A stretch of 64,000 nucleotides of DNA, from positions 1,240,001-1,304,000 of the forward strand of contig LODT01000001.1 of the NCBI GenBank assembly GCA_001606155.1, written 5' to 3'. Position numbers and translations under genes: made by a program. This DNA comes from Tieghemostelium lacteum. Taxonomy: Eukaryota; Evosea; Eumycetozoa; Dictyosteliales; Raperosteliaceae. Shown here one piece after another: positions 10,336-23,900 of this stretch (its first letter is position 1; every line of letters starts with the position of its first letter). The notes under the pieces were generated by a model that ran no database searches, had not been told where the DNA came from, and saw nothing but the letters and a program-made list of their open reading frames with translations.

Positions 10336-13300
10336 ATGAGTAAACGGATAGCAACTCCAAGTAGAAAACCTCATCAAAATAATGATGATAACCCTTTTGA
10401 TCTTATCTATCACAAAAAATTGGCAGAATGGCCTAAATTTTTCAAGTTAGCAAGTTATAAATCCAATTATTCAATCTCCACAGAAGACATTTTAGAGTTT
10501 AATCAGTTTATTGATGGTGAATTTATGAATTTTATTGATCATGATACATCAATAAGTAATGAATGCAAGAAAATGATATTTCAGAAAGCACTAAGAGAAA
10601 CAGCATCAGACTATTTATTTATATCTAGATGGTTTCATTGGATAGATGACTATTTTAAAGATCCTAATGATCCTGTAAAATTGATACGTCTTCAGTGTAT
10701 TGCTTCATTTACACAGATTACAAATTCACTCTACATGAATGGTTTTATATTGAAGATGTTACAATCTGATGATTTAAATGTCATCCAAGCTCTATTTTGG
10801 CATCCTGTAGATATCAAAGGAAATATTAATCAAGATTTATTACCTCTTGATTTGATATGTAAGGTATGAATATAGATATAGATAACACCCAATGTATACT
10901 AATGTATTAATACTTTTGTGTATTTATAAATATATTAGACATTACAAAAGGTGAATCAAAACAGAACAATTCAGGGTTTTTTAAACATAAGAAAAAACAT
11001 TATAAAGTTGGGACAATTGGTTATAAAGAGATCATATCTCACAAAGAACTTCTACACAAAATTCAACAGAGATGATTTTGAAGATTTTCAGTTGAACCCC
11101 AATATGATATTACCTAAAAAGTTGACTTTGGAATTTGTAAGAAGTGCAATTCAGATTGTCAGAAGTGATGATAACATGGAAGAGGAAGCATTGGAAGAGA
11201 TTGAAAGTCTCATTTTGTTGCTGTGTTATAAGACATTCCAGAATCTAGAAATAGAGGATATAATGAAACTGAAAGATGACTATATTCAGATGTTACCTTG
11301 TATCTTTAAGTACATGAGACCAATAGAGAGAATTAGATATCATTGGTCTGGTGGCAGAAGAGCTAAGATTGTTGAAGAGGCAACAAAATGTGTTAATGAT
11401 CTCTTTTATCTAAAGAAATACTATGGATCTGATCTAATTGAAAAAGAGAGTTTTAACATTTATTTAGAGCTGATAAAGAAACCTGTGGAATCTGATATAC
11501 AATTGCATAGTATTATTGGTCTTTGGTGGTGTGTCATTGATAGTAAACTTGTTTATGATCATTTAGATAGCATCTATGAAATACTGATTCAAACCAACCA
11601 TTTGAAAAACAGTACTGTACTTAAACTACTCACCAAACTCATTGGGGGGTATAGTGGTCTGACTTTAAATCAATTCACCACACTCTACACTTTCCTATCC
11701 AAAGAGAAGTCATTGCTTGGACATACTACCAAGACCCTCAACTACCAAAATATCTCTTCACTTTTTGTGGTAGTATTGTCAAAGTACCCTGAATGGACAC
11801 TAAAGAAACTCACTTTCATTCTAAACAAAATTAATATTTCCAATCCCAATGCTGTAACACTAATCAACAAGTTTCTCTGTGCACCTGAATTCCACGAGAT
11901 ATTTATCAGTTCAAAAGACTTTAAGAAGTTCCATGAAAGAATAATGGAAATCTCTAAAATGTCATTAGAACATGGTACCTATTTACTAGAGTATCTCATG
12001 AAGCATGAAACTTATGCCTCTCTAGCTAAAATGTCAAAATCCATCAGTAGTTGTATTAACAGCAACAAGAAATGGATGGTACGTGATGACCACTTTTTCC
12101 AAACTCTTCTAGTGTACTACAAGAAATTGATTGATTTGGCTCCACAAGCAAAACATAAAAAAGATGATACCTTTTCAATCTTTGAAAAGATTATTAGAGC
12201 TTTTGTAAAAACTCTACAAGAACAGACACAGGAAATCTCATTAGATATCATCTATAGTTATGAGATGAATGAAAAAGAATCAGCTTATCTGTTTAAACAG
12301 ATTAATGAAATTCTAAAATCTCCTTCTACTGTTATCACTATATTCAAGTATTTCATTGACTTGGGTGAACATGGTCAAAATCAAGTACTAGACTTTTTAA
12401 AGAAAGTTGGATTTTCTGATAGTTTCCGTACATGCTTTGATAATCTAGTTATTTTGGATGGTTTGAAATCTTACATTAACATAGATCAACAGATAAAGTT
12501 GTATCTCCAAGCGCTCTACTCTTGCAGAGATATAAATTTGATTAGAAATTTCTACAGAAGCCAAGAAATACTTAAGCATATAGCTTCTATACTTGGTAGT
12601 TTGACTGATCTCTGGGAGTTTTATCCAACTCTAACCGACAATTTTATAGACTGTTACTTCCCAATTGAAAATGAAAACCCAGAGAAAATGAACATTTTCG
12701 CTTTCTTTTGTCAAATGCTGACCACCCTCCACGAGAAAGTTTTCAAATCAGTGCCAAAGGACAGTGCCAACCTAATTGCAGTTCATGAGCATTTGGTAAA
12801 ATCTATTTTTACTAAACCTGGAATTCAACATCTAAAATTGAATGTGATTACAAATTTCTTTGGTTTCTTTAAACCATTGAAAACAATAGATGCCTCTCTG
12901 CAAAAGAGTGTCATTGAAACATTCAAGCAATTGAACATGTCCTTTAAAATAAGTGTTCTTAGATATATTAGAAACAACCAAATCACAGTATTGGAATTTC
13001 TAAATGAACCTTCTGTAACTGGTGTAAATTGTCGTTTGGAGCCAATCAGTGTATCACAAGAGACTGCATTCAATTCAACAGCACCCTATGTCCAAAACCT
13101 GATTGTAAAAAAGATATTGGTCTATCTATTCCGTGAATTTGAACATAGAGAGGAAGCATCGAAAATACACAACCTGCACTCCTATGCATTGGTTTCAAAA
13201 ACCTTCTTTATGGAGACTTGTAAACTATTCAAAAGTATGGATTTCTATTACGCCATATTTCCCAAATTTGCAATTACCAAAAATCAATGGTCATTCGCTC

Positions 13301-14319
13301 ATTTAGGTATATATAAATTGGATTACTTCTCTCTCAGTCCATTTAATTATCAAATTATAGATGACATTTTCTATAATCTATCATCACTTCAAATTTCAAT
13401 TGATTTCTATTATCTGGTGAATAAAGAAATGGTTAATCTTGTTGAACTAAAAGTATGTTTTGAAGCATCATTGGCATTTAGTTCGGTGTATCAACTCATG
13501 GTATATTGCCACAAATTGGAACGTGTAAAATTTGATATCAAGCCAGAGTCAGTACCATTCACTAAGAATCTAGAGAAGGTAATTACAACTCTCTTCCAGA
13601 ATAATAGAAATACTTTGGAACTTCTCAAAATCCATTACACTGCTACAGAGGAAACCAAATATGTAGAAGAGTTAAAACCAATATTCAAACTTCTACATAA
13701 AAACGAAAAGGAGATGCACAACTCTGGAAAGGCTTTCAAATTAGAAACCAAGTGTATATGTGCATTATATTATGACGAGGAGGATGACCCTGTAGATAGC
13801 AACAGTACCAATGATATGCTTAAAATCTATGCCAAAAATTGCACTATTCTAAGATTAGATAATGAAGATTCGCCCCATCCTCAATTCTATCAAACTCAAA
13901 ATTTCAAGAGATTACACACACTTGACATGGAACTCTTCGATGACGACACAACTCATGAGAAAATATTTATGGATTTTTTGGCTTCCCCTCTAGTGCGAAT
14001 TAAAACTTTAATTGTAAATCTTCAAAATAGCTTGGAATTGGATTTTTGCCAAAATACCGCACCTGCAATCAAAAACATGATGTATCTGGAAACCTTATCT
14101 CTGTCCGTTGATGTACACATTTTTGAATCAATACTCCCCTCACTGAAATATCTCTTTACAATGATTAATGAAATTCCATCCATGAAAACTTTCAATATTA
14201 ATTTTAATTACACATCCAAAGAGATTGTTTCACTGATGTTCGATTCCTTCACCCCATCAGAATTTGGCAAATTTGTTCCAGTAAATACAGAAAAATCAAA
14301 GTTTATTAAAATAAATTAA
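10336..14319 (+). CDS. Giant F-box-like protein, paralogue 2
   Basis: Two exons, 10336-10863 and 10939-14319 (phase 0, donor GTATGA, acceptor TATTAG), give 1,302 residues. The plan matches the upstream paralogue: a short first exon, a long helical region, an F-box-like motif near residue 890 (QNLIVKKILVYLF, then YALVSKTFFMETCKLF), and LRR-like sequence ending KFIKIN. Blocks such as NQWSF..GIY.L.Y..LS.F.Y are shared with paralogue 1, while the rest is strongly diverged and the acidic repeat is absent. Its stop lies 5 bases from the stop of the convergent third F-box/LRR-like gene, so transcripts must overlap at the 3' ends. Likely a substrate adaptor of an SCF-type ligase by family inference only. 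Confidence 0.8.
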
Positions 14320-14324
14320 TATTT

Positions 14325-15926
14325 TCAATCCAAATGTAGCTTTTTAATTTGTGATTGAATATTACCAGAACGCCGACCATCGTATTGAAAATGTTGTAGA
14401 TATTGTGCAGTTTCAAGTAAATTACAGATTTTTTCCCTATCTATAAATATACTTTCCCTGACAGATAAATGTTTGATTTGAGGTTTCTTTAATATAGTCT
14501 CTAAGATCTCAAGTGCAATAATTTTGTCATTTGTAAACCTTATTTTTATAGAGGTTACATATTTATTGGCAACAATTGCCTCAAGTAATTGTTGTTTACA
14601 AGTATTTTCCAACTCATCTATTGGGAAGTGAATATTGGTTAGAGATGGTAAATTTTTGTTGAAGATATCAGTTAGATGATGTCCATTACTATATTCTTGA
14701 ATATCGAGGGTAGTGATTGTCCATTGAAGAGGGTTACTAAGAACGAACCATTGAACTTGTTCTCTATTGTATACACTAAGATCTGATTTTACTTTTGACA
14801 TGTCCATAATGGGGTTTGAGTTGGCATACATAGTTTCCCAGGAGCATTCTTGTAACTTTATAAAATCTAAACTCTCCATTATTTTCTTCATTCCCATATT
14901 CTCAAGAGGTACTTTTGCATTGACCATCCTTATTTTTTTCAGACTTTGTTTGTGGTTTGCCAATGGAGTATCCAATTGATTTGCATATTTGCCATCCTCT
15001 TTGACATCTACATTAAACAATGAAATATCGGTGATATTATGATGTGTAAGAATGAATTCAATGAATTTAAAGGCTGACACATAAGATTCGGGAATGTGTG
15101 GATTAAGGACCAGTTTTTGAAGATTGGGTAGTTTACCAAATAAATGAAATAGAACATTTAAATTTGATTTGTTTTCATCATTGTCAATATTAAGATTAAG
15201 TTTGGTTATACTCTTACATTGTTGTAGATCAATACAAAGATCATCATAACTCTCAACAGTTATACCAGATATCTTTAATGATTTTAAAGAACCATTCCAA
15301 GATTCAAAAATATCTAGTCCATTTAATTGATGTGTGAATTCATCAAACCCATCTAAATGAACGTGTTCTGGTACTTGAGTTACACCATCGATATCAAATC
15401 TGTAAATATCTTCAAACTCTTCGTCTTCATCAACATAGTTACTAGGACATATCAAACTGAGTTTTTTGATATTGGGGAATCTATCAAAGAGTTTACCTTT
15501 TTTCAATGCAATTAGGTAATCTCTTTTGGTAGTGGCGATATATCTTGGAGTGAACTGGTATTTAGTACCATTATCACTGAATTCAAGCGGTAATTTGTAG
15601 TTTTTCATTTTCACAATATTTGGTAGTATCTGACTGAGAGTTTTTACTGGTAGATCCTTTCCATAATATTTAAATATAACATTGATATTGTGGAATCCTA
15701 ACTTATAGATTCTCTCATATTCCAATAAATCTTCTTCAGAATAGATGGTTACCTTTTTGTATACTATTTTTTTCTTTAAAATAGATTCTGTCCATTCATG
15801 ACATATAAAGTAGAATTCTTGAATAAATGATAATGTTGATTTCTCATTTAAATGAAATTTCATGTGATCAATTACATTTTGTAATATTTTAGTTACAATT
15901 AAATTTGACACCACGCCCATTGTCAT
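14325..15926 (-). CDS. F-box/LRR-like protein
   Basis: A single-exon protein of 533 residues from the first ATG at 15926 (MTMGVVSNLIV); an ATG two codons later is also possible. The first 60 residues resemble a weak F-box (LIVTKILQNVI, then FIQEFYFICHEWTESIL). The rest contains regularly spaced leucine-rich segments such as LKSLKISGI, ITKLNLNID, LQKLVLNPH and IKHLSVRES, typical of dictyostelid F-box/LRR-like families. It is shorter than its two neighbours and lacks their N-terminal helical region. The cluster of three suggests local expansion. The 3' end abuts the convergent gene with 5 bases between stop codons. Confidence 0.75.
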   Translation of the reverse strand: MTMGVVSNLIVTKILQNVIDHMKFHLNEKSTLSFIQEFYFICHEWTESILKKKIVYKKVTIYSEEDLLEYERIYKLGFHNINVIFKYYGKDLPVKTLSQILPNIVKMKNYKLPLEFSDNGTKYQFTPRYIATTKRDYLIALKKGKLFDRFPNIKKLSLICPSNYVDEDEEFEDIYRFDIDGVTQVPEHVHLDGFDEFTHQLNGLDIFESWNGSLKSLKISGITVESYDDLCIDLQQCKSITKLNLNIDNDENKSNLNVLFHLFGKLPNLQKLVLNPHIPESYVSAFKFIEFILTHHNITDISLFNVDVKEDGKYANQLDTPLANHKQSLKKIRMVNAKVPLENMGMKKIMESLDFIKLQECSWETMYANSNPIMDMSKVKSDLSVYNREQVQWFVLSNPLQWTITTLDIQEYSNGHHLTDIFNKNLPSLTNIHFPIDELENTCKQQLLEAIVANKYVTSIKIRFTNDKIIALEILETILKKPQIKHLSVRESIFIDREKICNLLETAQYLQHFQYDGRRSGNIQSQIKKLHLD

Positions 15927-16122
15927 CAACAAATATGCAAAATTAAAAATAAAAAACGAATAGATATGAAGAACAATAAATTCTTATTTCTTTCCGTTTC
16001 AAAAACTCTTTAGTATTAGTTACAATAAAAAAATCTCCAAACACATAAAAATACACAGAATGATTTTTGTGGTATTTTTGATTTTTATTATAAACTATAC
16101 TTTTTTAAATTCATTGAAAGGT

Positions 16123-19100
16123 TTAGGCTTCCAATTTTGATTTCATAAAGTCGAACATTGATTGACTCTTGGCAGAAAGAATGGAAGAGTTAGGGAAACC
16201 ATATAGACGGAAAATTGAAAAGTTGGATTGTAATTTTGCAGATTGAGATGGTATAAATTGTTCTTTGGTTGATTGTAATTGTTGTGATTCATTTTTGGTA
16301 GAAATGAAATTTGGATCAGCAAGATTAGCTTCGTGAAGCAAATCTTTAAATAGTCTTTTACATTCGTACTTGTTCTCTTGTAGAGTTTGATGATTGTTTG
16401 AGGTCAATGTCAAAACTCTAGAATGTCTATTGAATCTCTTACCAGTCAATTGAGCTAATCTCTCTTCTACAACAGCTGGTAAATCAAATGCTTGGACATT
16501 TACACGCATAACAGCTTTTCTATTTTTCCATTGATCTTCTTTAGTTGACTGATCAGTTGTGAAATGACTGGTAACGAATTGGTATGGATAAGTATGAATA
16601 TGTTCACGTGGGAACCAATCCATACCTCTTTCGAGAAGTTTAATATCGGCATCACCTAATTTCTCTGGACGGAACCATTCTTCACCACCACCCTCTTGTA
16701 GATAACGATAGATTTCAGCTTCCTCTAGAATCTCAAGTGGATCTGTATTTTCAATATCTCTCAAATCACTAAAGTCTTCATCTTCAATATCACGTTCAGC
16801 TTCATCAACATCTTCGACATTGTCATCACTAGAACCTCCTCTACCTGTATCTCTCTTAATCAATGGTACATTATTATTCTCTTGACCATGAAGTCTCCAT
16901 TTGAGCATATCAAATGGTTTACCCATCAACCAGTGATCATTAGATTCCAAAAATGGTTTTTGCATATCAGGATGTGTCTTCTTTTTGTTGGTTTGTCTTT
17001 GAACTGTGATGACACCTTTATCCTGTTGCATTGGTTGGAAATTGATATACAAACGTTCTTCATCGTAAATCTCATCACCATTAATGAATTTAGCCTCTGG
17101 AAGTTTTTCATCGAGGATATCTTCAAGGCTCTTTGAACCTACAGCCTCCTTTTGATTCTTTTCACGAACCATATCTGAAATTTCATTATTAGCTTGTGAG
17201 CCAGTTTCAATAGCATATCCAGATTCATTCTCCTCTTCACCTTCTTCACCCTCTTCACCCTCTTCGCTATTCTCTTGTTTAACCTGTTTCTTCTCATCAT
17301 TTTTCTTGTCGGCATATTTGATATCGTAATTTATATCATTACCATTATTGAGAATCTCTTTTGTGAAATCTGGGAAATCAATGATATTTGATTCGACTTG
17401 CTCTTTGGTGATGGTTATATTGTCAATTGGCTTCTTGAGTACTTTTTCTTGTTTCAAAAGTCCCATATCAGCAAGTTGGTTGGTGAGAACTCTAACCATA
17501 TCAGTATCGGATAGATGCATCTTAAAGTTAACATCTCTGTCTACTAGATCTCTAAAGGTGGAATCATAGTCAAAGTAGACGTTTTCAGGAACTGCAACAT
17601 CACCATTTGCCTCTCTGATTGTGTCTTTATCGTGTTCAATGACATCAGGGTGTAAGATGTGATCCTTCTTATAGGCAGCAAAGAGTGTATCCAAAGCCTC
17701 AATAGCAGTCTTTTCATTAACAGGAGCATTAGCAAACTGTTTGGCAATTCTATCAATAACCAATTCTTCACTCTTGGCAATACGAGCTGACAATAATTTT
17801 AGATCTGGTAATTGAGTTGGTTTAGCTCTACCTGGTTCATATTTAAATACTTCATTTTCATTATCGACATTATCCAATTGTTCCTGATACATATCAACAT
17901 CATAATCTTCATCAGCATCCAAATGTAATAGATTTTCATGTTCACCTTCAGCCAATTGGTAATTTGTAAACACCAAATCTTCCTCCTCTTCTTCCTCTGA
18001 AACTTTATCACCATCATTTTCAACTTTTTGAGTTACTAATTTTTCAAAAGTTTCAACAACAGGGTCGGTGGTGGCAGTGGCAGCACCTTCAGCAGTAGTT
18101 GTAGTAGCTTCAGCGGTTTTAGTGGTATCAGGTGCAATGGTAACATTACTATCAGCCTTATACAATTGTTCATCTGGAATGACTTCATTGAGTTTATCTT
18201 CTATTTCTTTTTCTTGAGCTTCATAATCAAATTCAGGTTCATTTTGTGGAATCATTTCTAACTCATCATCAATTTCGTCAGGTTCAGGCATCAAATCAAC
18301 GACTTGTTCTGGAGTAAGTCTTGGTTCACCCATCTCCAAAGAGAATTTAGCAAAATTCATTAACTCAGCAGTAGACTTTGCGTTGACAACCGATGGATTA
18401 TTTAATGACTTTACAAATCTTTGTCTCTTTTGTAAATTTTCAATCTCCAACAATCTTTGAGCTTCAGAGACATCTTCTAATTTCAAAACTTTTTCAATCT
18501 CGTTAATTGGTGGTAATGTGATATTATGGAATTGTGGAGCAGTTGACTTAAACTTGTGTTCAGTTTCATTGGAATTTTCAAATTCCTCATGTTCTGTTTT
18601 ATCTAAATTCTCTTCAGTTTTATCTACATGTTCTGAAAGTGTTGATGATGAAGATGAACTACTAGATGAAGAGGAAGATGATGATGAAGATGAAGTAGTG
18701 GTAGTAGTAGTGGCAGTAGTGCTACCCTCTGGTTGAGTACTAATATAGCTTTCATAGAGTTTATCAGCATATTCTTTAGATAAAGATTCATTTTGTTGAT
18801 CAACATCCATTTGATGAATAACATTAATGAGTGATTGATAGGAATTTGGATTGGCAAAATTAAATGGATTGATTGCCAATTGGTTAAAGTATTCCTCACC
18901 GACTTCACTGTCCATACCTAGATCATTATATTCATCCAACATGTGATCTCTACCTAAATTATCTGGGTCGGTAATTTCAGTTCTCTCGAGAATTCTCTGC
19001 CAGGCATCTTCTTCATCAAAATCAGCCAAAATAGATTTACCTCTGAAATCCAATGCATTTCTAACCTGAATCAAATCTATATAATGTCTTTCCAAATTGG

Positions 19101-19837
19101 TCAATTTCACTTTTTGTGATTTCTTTTTCAGTAATCTCTTTAATAATCTTTCCTCTGCTCTTTTAGTTCTAAATGCTAGATTATTCTGACTGTTTACTTG
19201 ATTATATACTTGAACTAATGGTTTTTCAAATCTGATTGTTGTTTATTGTTTAGTGTTTTTTTTTTGTTTTTTTTTGGTAAAGTGTGGTGGGTTAGTACTT
19301 TCAAGATCTAATCATTGTTATTATAAAACATAATGTTACATACTGATCTTTAAATTTATTCAATTGATCTGCTATATATAGTGATTTATCTTGTGAGACT
19401 TTAGAATAAGGTAAACGAATGGATTTGAATTTTGAACCTTTTAGTTCCTTTTCTAGAAGTTTTTTTTCTTTTTCAATGAGTTGTTGTGTAGTTTCCTCTA
19501 TAGCAAAAGCATTATTTATATCAACATGAACCTTTTTCATGATATTGTACTCTTCAGGATTATCTTCAAATCTCATTAATTTCAATTGCTTCATATTAAT
19601 GTTGGCAATCATATCTTCGATATCCACTTTCTCCTGTTTGATAACCTCCTGTTGTTTTTGTACTTTTCTCTTATCAATTACCAAATCTTCATCATCTTCA
19701 AAGAATTCAGAATACTTTTTCTTGATATCGTCATTCTTTGAAGAATACTCTCTGATGTTTCCAACTGATGAGTTTCTACTGTTACTGATAAGTTTTAACT
19801 TGGAACTTTGCTTCAAAACTGTTCCTACTCTGTACAT
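16123..19837 (-). CDS. Giant mS35-type mitochondrial ribosomal small-subunit protein
   Basis: Exon 1 is 19837-19344 and exon 2 is 19231-16123 (minus strand, phase 2, GTATGT donor, CAG acceptor). Splicing makes the split codon CAA and yields 1,200 residues. The N-terminus (MYRVGTVLKQSSKLKLISNS, then RNSSVGNIREYSS) is basic, hydroxylated and free of acids, as expected for a mitochondrial targeting peptide. At about residues 1030-1150 is an MRP-S28/mS35-like domain: PYQFVTSHF, WKNRKAVMRVNVQAF, LTGKRFNRHSRVLTLTS and LFKDLLHEANL. Between them lie roughly 850 acidic, Ser- and Glu-rich residues. Animal and fungal mS35 proteins are about 300-400 residues, so this one is roughly three times as long. 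The expected role is in the mitoribosomal small subunit; what the extension does is unknown. Confidence 0.8.
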
Positions 19838-20907
19838 CTTATCTTATTCTAATCAAAAAAGCGATGATTAGTTTTTGCAGAATATGAGATTCAAAGTTTG
19901 TTACTAAAATGATTGCAATACGAAAAAAAAAAAAAAAAAAAAAAAATTTTTCACACTTAAGCCTTAAGTCTCGTTCATTTCAAATGAACTTTAACTCAAA
20001 AACTGACTAGTTATTTCATCTAGACCTTTATCATAACATTTAATTATAATTTGATTTTTTACAATAAATTGAAATTAAATATTAAATATCTGAAAATGGA
20101 TAATATCCACTACTGACGTCCTCTTAAATGAAAAGTCGAATGAATCTTTTTCGACCAAGATTCTCCAGCACTGAGACAAATCAATTAAAAAATTTTTTTT
20201 ATTTTTTTTTAAATTAAATTTATCAAGGTAAATATAATTGTTAGTAACAATAAGTCTACTTTAGAGCACCTACCCATTGTTACGCACCACTTTCATCCTC
20301 TTCCTCTTTCTTTTGATAAAAAACATTTTTTTAAAATTCAAACACACAGATATAAAAATATAATTTAGTAATTCACCACATATACCAATAATTTTTACAA
20401 ATAAAAATGGAGAAATCAACCAAAAATCCCCCATTTCTAACATTAACCACAATAGAGTGTGTAAGGTATACGAGAGCTCTACTTTGATATCAAAATTATA
20501 AATGTTTTTACAATGAATAATAGTATAATACTATTACATACACACCCTTTTTCACACTACTGTTATGTTAAAAAAAATATATATATACAGTGAGATTAAA
20601 TAAAGGGAGAAAAAGTGAGAGAGAACACCACCAAAAACATCAACTATAACAATTAATTTTAATTTGTTAAATTTTTTAAAATATTTATATTATCCACAAA
20701 TAATAACAAAACCAACAACAACTACAGCGATAAGAGTAATAGTAATATTACTCCCTCTTTTACCTCTCTTTTTTTATATCCATTAAATTATCTCTATATC
20801 TAGAGCTATAACTTTTAACATTTGATTATTTAAATTTTGATTATTTTAAAATTAAAATATATATATATTTATTATAATTTTATAATATTATATTAAAAAA
20901 AAAAACA
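19838..20907. other. Long divergent intergenic region
   Basis: About 1.07 kb between the mS35 gene and the TBC gene, which point away from each other. It holds an A-tract of about 25 bases at about 19922-19946, TTTTTCACACTTAAG at about 19946-19960, and very AT-rich DNA close to the TBC start. An open frame of 60 codons on the minus strand (20270-20452) is probably chance. Nothing else is supported. Confidence 0.55.
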
Positions 20908-23900
20908 ATGATGACAGACCAACCTGTTGTTGATTTAAATATCTTTATAAAAAAAGAACAAGAACAACAACTACAACATCAATATTTTGATATTGCTGAA
21001 AACAGTAGTGAAAAAAATAATGTTCAAAAAGATTGTGGTGTTAGTGGTGGTGATGACAAAGATGTTAGTTTAAATAATAAACTTGTTATTCTTCAAAATG
21101 AGAAAAGAGATGAAGAAGAGGAAGAGGACAGTAGAATGGAAGATCATACACATAGTGATAATAGTGCACTGGAAATTAGTGATGAGGGTATTAATCAACA
21201 AAATCTCTATATTAATAGTAATAATAATAATAACAACATCAATTTAAATAGTAATAATACCGAACATCAACAACAACAACAGCAGGCAATGGCAGTTACA
21301 CTAGATTCAGAAGAATCAAGTGATACCAGTGGTGATATTTCAATATCATCAGATTTTATTTCATATGCTGGTACGCCAACTATTGCCAATAGTAGTAGTA
21401 ATAATAATTTCCTAAATGATACTTATGATAGCTCCAATGCATCTACACCTCAACAACTATCTGAAAATAGTTCCTCTAAAGGTTTTATAAGTAGTCTCTC
21501 TCCAAGATCTCTAAAAAAAACAGGTAATAAAACTAAACATCACTCACCCACACACACTAGTAGTAGTAATAGTCATAGTAATAGTAATAGTAACAATAGT
21601 AAAGAACAAATATCACCATCTCTTAAATCCTCGTCAAAACAGTTACCAATCTATTCGAGTATTACAAATACCCCACCCACACCACAGTCCAGTAAAAAAA
21701 AACATCTTTTCTCTTCACTATTTAAAAAACAAAAACCAAGTAGTGGTAGTACCGCAGTTGTACATATTCCTGAGAATACTCATAGTAAAATGGCTGATTT
21801 ACAGTTGAATCAAAAATATCTTTTACCTGTATCTCCTCTACCACCACCTAGTTTTAATAGCAGTGCTTTTAATACGCCTACTTCTGCATCACCATCTTTT
21901 GAGTATACAACAGCCTATAGTAGTCAACAACAGACTGCCATTGCAACTGTTAATGGTAAACCTCATTTACTTCTACCAATAGGTTCAAACAACCAGTCAT
22001 CGGTTACTTCTAATGGCAGTGTTGATAGTGTAAGATCACCAGTTACACTATCCATATCCTCAACCATCTCACCATTACCCTCACCATCATTGAGAACCTC
22101 TATTGTAGGTAACAGATCACATTTACCTAGAAAATACTCTATTCCATCGAGTTTTTCATTTCAATACTCGTTAAGCAAATCTCAAGAAAAAACTACACTG
22201 GACTCTATAATGGATGGGAATAACAAAAGTATCTCTAATAGTACTTTAAGTTACACAAATACAACTAGTACAAGTCAGATTAGTAGTAATAGTAACATTA
22301 GTAATAATATTAGTAATAGCAGTAGTATCAATAGTAACAATAATAGTACCTCTAATTCCAATGGTAATAGTATTAACATTTCACCTACTTTATTAAATTT
22401 AGGATCAACATCGATTGCAACTGAGACTACTTGGATGATGATGGTAAGCAATTGGGAAGAATGGTCACATCCACATTTTAATTCTCTATTGACAAAGTAT
22501 ATCTACCAAGGTATTCCTGATAGATTTCGTGCAACGGTTTGGTTCCATTTGTCTAATCTAATTCAACAAATGTCACCTATACCTGCATGTGCTGATTTAA
22601 TTCTACAACACACTACATTAACAACTGAGAAGTTTAATACCATTTCAACTCTAACTCCAATTTCAACACCTTCACAGACTACACCAATATTCAAACCACA
22701 GGGTGTGTTGACAGGGTCTAGCGGAATGTCCATATCCTCTAGCAGCGGTATCAGCAGCCAGTTGGTTGGCAGTAGTGGCAACCATGTATTTGGTAGTAGT
22801 TCACCTACTATATCACCTTCAACTTCCAATCAGTCATTTAAACATCACAAATGTTTCTATAAATCCATTGTTAGACATTCATCAGACCATGAAGAACAGA
22901 TTAGAGTTGATGTTCAAAGATCTTTTCCAGATGTACAACCTGAACAACTAAAAGAATTTTATTCAACATCATTATATAACGTACTGAAAGCTATCAGTCT
23001 CTATGACGCTGAGATGGGATATTGCCAAGGTATCTCCTTTATTGGAAGTATTTTAATCACAAAAATATCAGAAGAAGAAGTTTTCCATGTTTTAATTAGA
23101 CTTTTGGAAGGTGTAATGAGAGATTTCTATATAGTTGGTAAAGTACCCCCACCAAAAAAAAAAATGAAAAAACCCACCCAATTAATACCCACTTTACTAA
23201 CATGAAATTACCATATAATTAGGTATGAGAGGGTTAAAATTAAGAATTTATCAATTGGGTAAATTGGTAAAGGACTTGTTTCCAAAGTTACATGCACATT
23301 TATTGAAAATTGATTTAGATTTTCTAATATTTGCATCACCATGGTTTATGACAGCTTTTTCATATCATTTGTCAGAGGAGTGTTCTATAAGAGTATTGGA
23401 TGTGATTTTGTTACAAGGTATCAATGCATTCTTTTCTATTGGTTTGGCTATTTTCCAGATTATTGAAAATGAGCTACTTAGTTGTTCAGATTCAGCAGAG
23501 GCAATGGAGTTCTTTAGACGTAATGCAAAGTCTACTATTGAAGTTGATAAACTTATGGATATTGCCAGTAGGATATCTGTGAGTACTAATCAGTTACAGA
23601 CATTCCAACAAATGTTTGAATCGGAATCCAAGCCATCGATTCCTTCTGAGTTCAATCCAGAGTTTACACCAAAAGAGAAGGCTCGTGACCCTAACTGGGT
23701 GGTAAAGAAATATAAACTAAAGGAGAGAATATCAAACTTGGAAGATGACTTGGCAATCACCAAACAGGAGTTACATTACACTCGTGACAAGAACGAAGAG
23801 GAGAAAATGGAACTTCTCAAACATCTACAAGAACTCTCAGATAGAGAATCCACAATTATAGACCAAAGACTGTCTGTTGAACAGCAAAATAAGTTACTGA

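Noticed and set aside
20090-20185. C/D-box snoRNA-like arrangement (CTGA boxes near 20114 and 20170)
   Set aside because: No convincing RTGATGA C box or terminal stem was found at the required spacing.
20270-20452. 60-codon minus-strand frame in the mS35-TBC spacer
   Set aside because: No ATG at the first residue, Lys/Phe/Ile-rich composition as expected from AT-rich DNA, no neighbouring exon signals.
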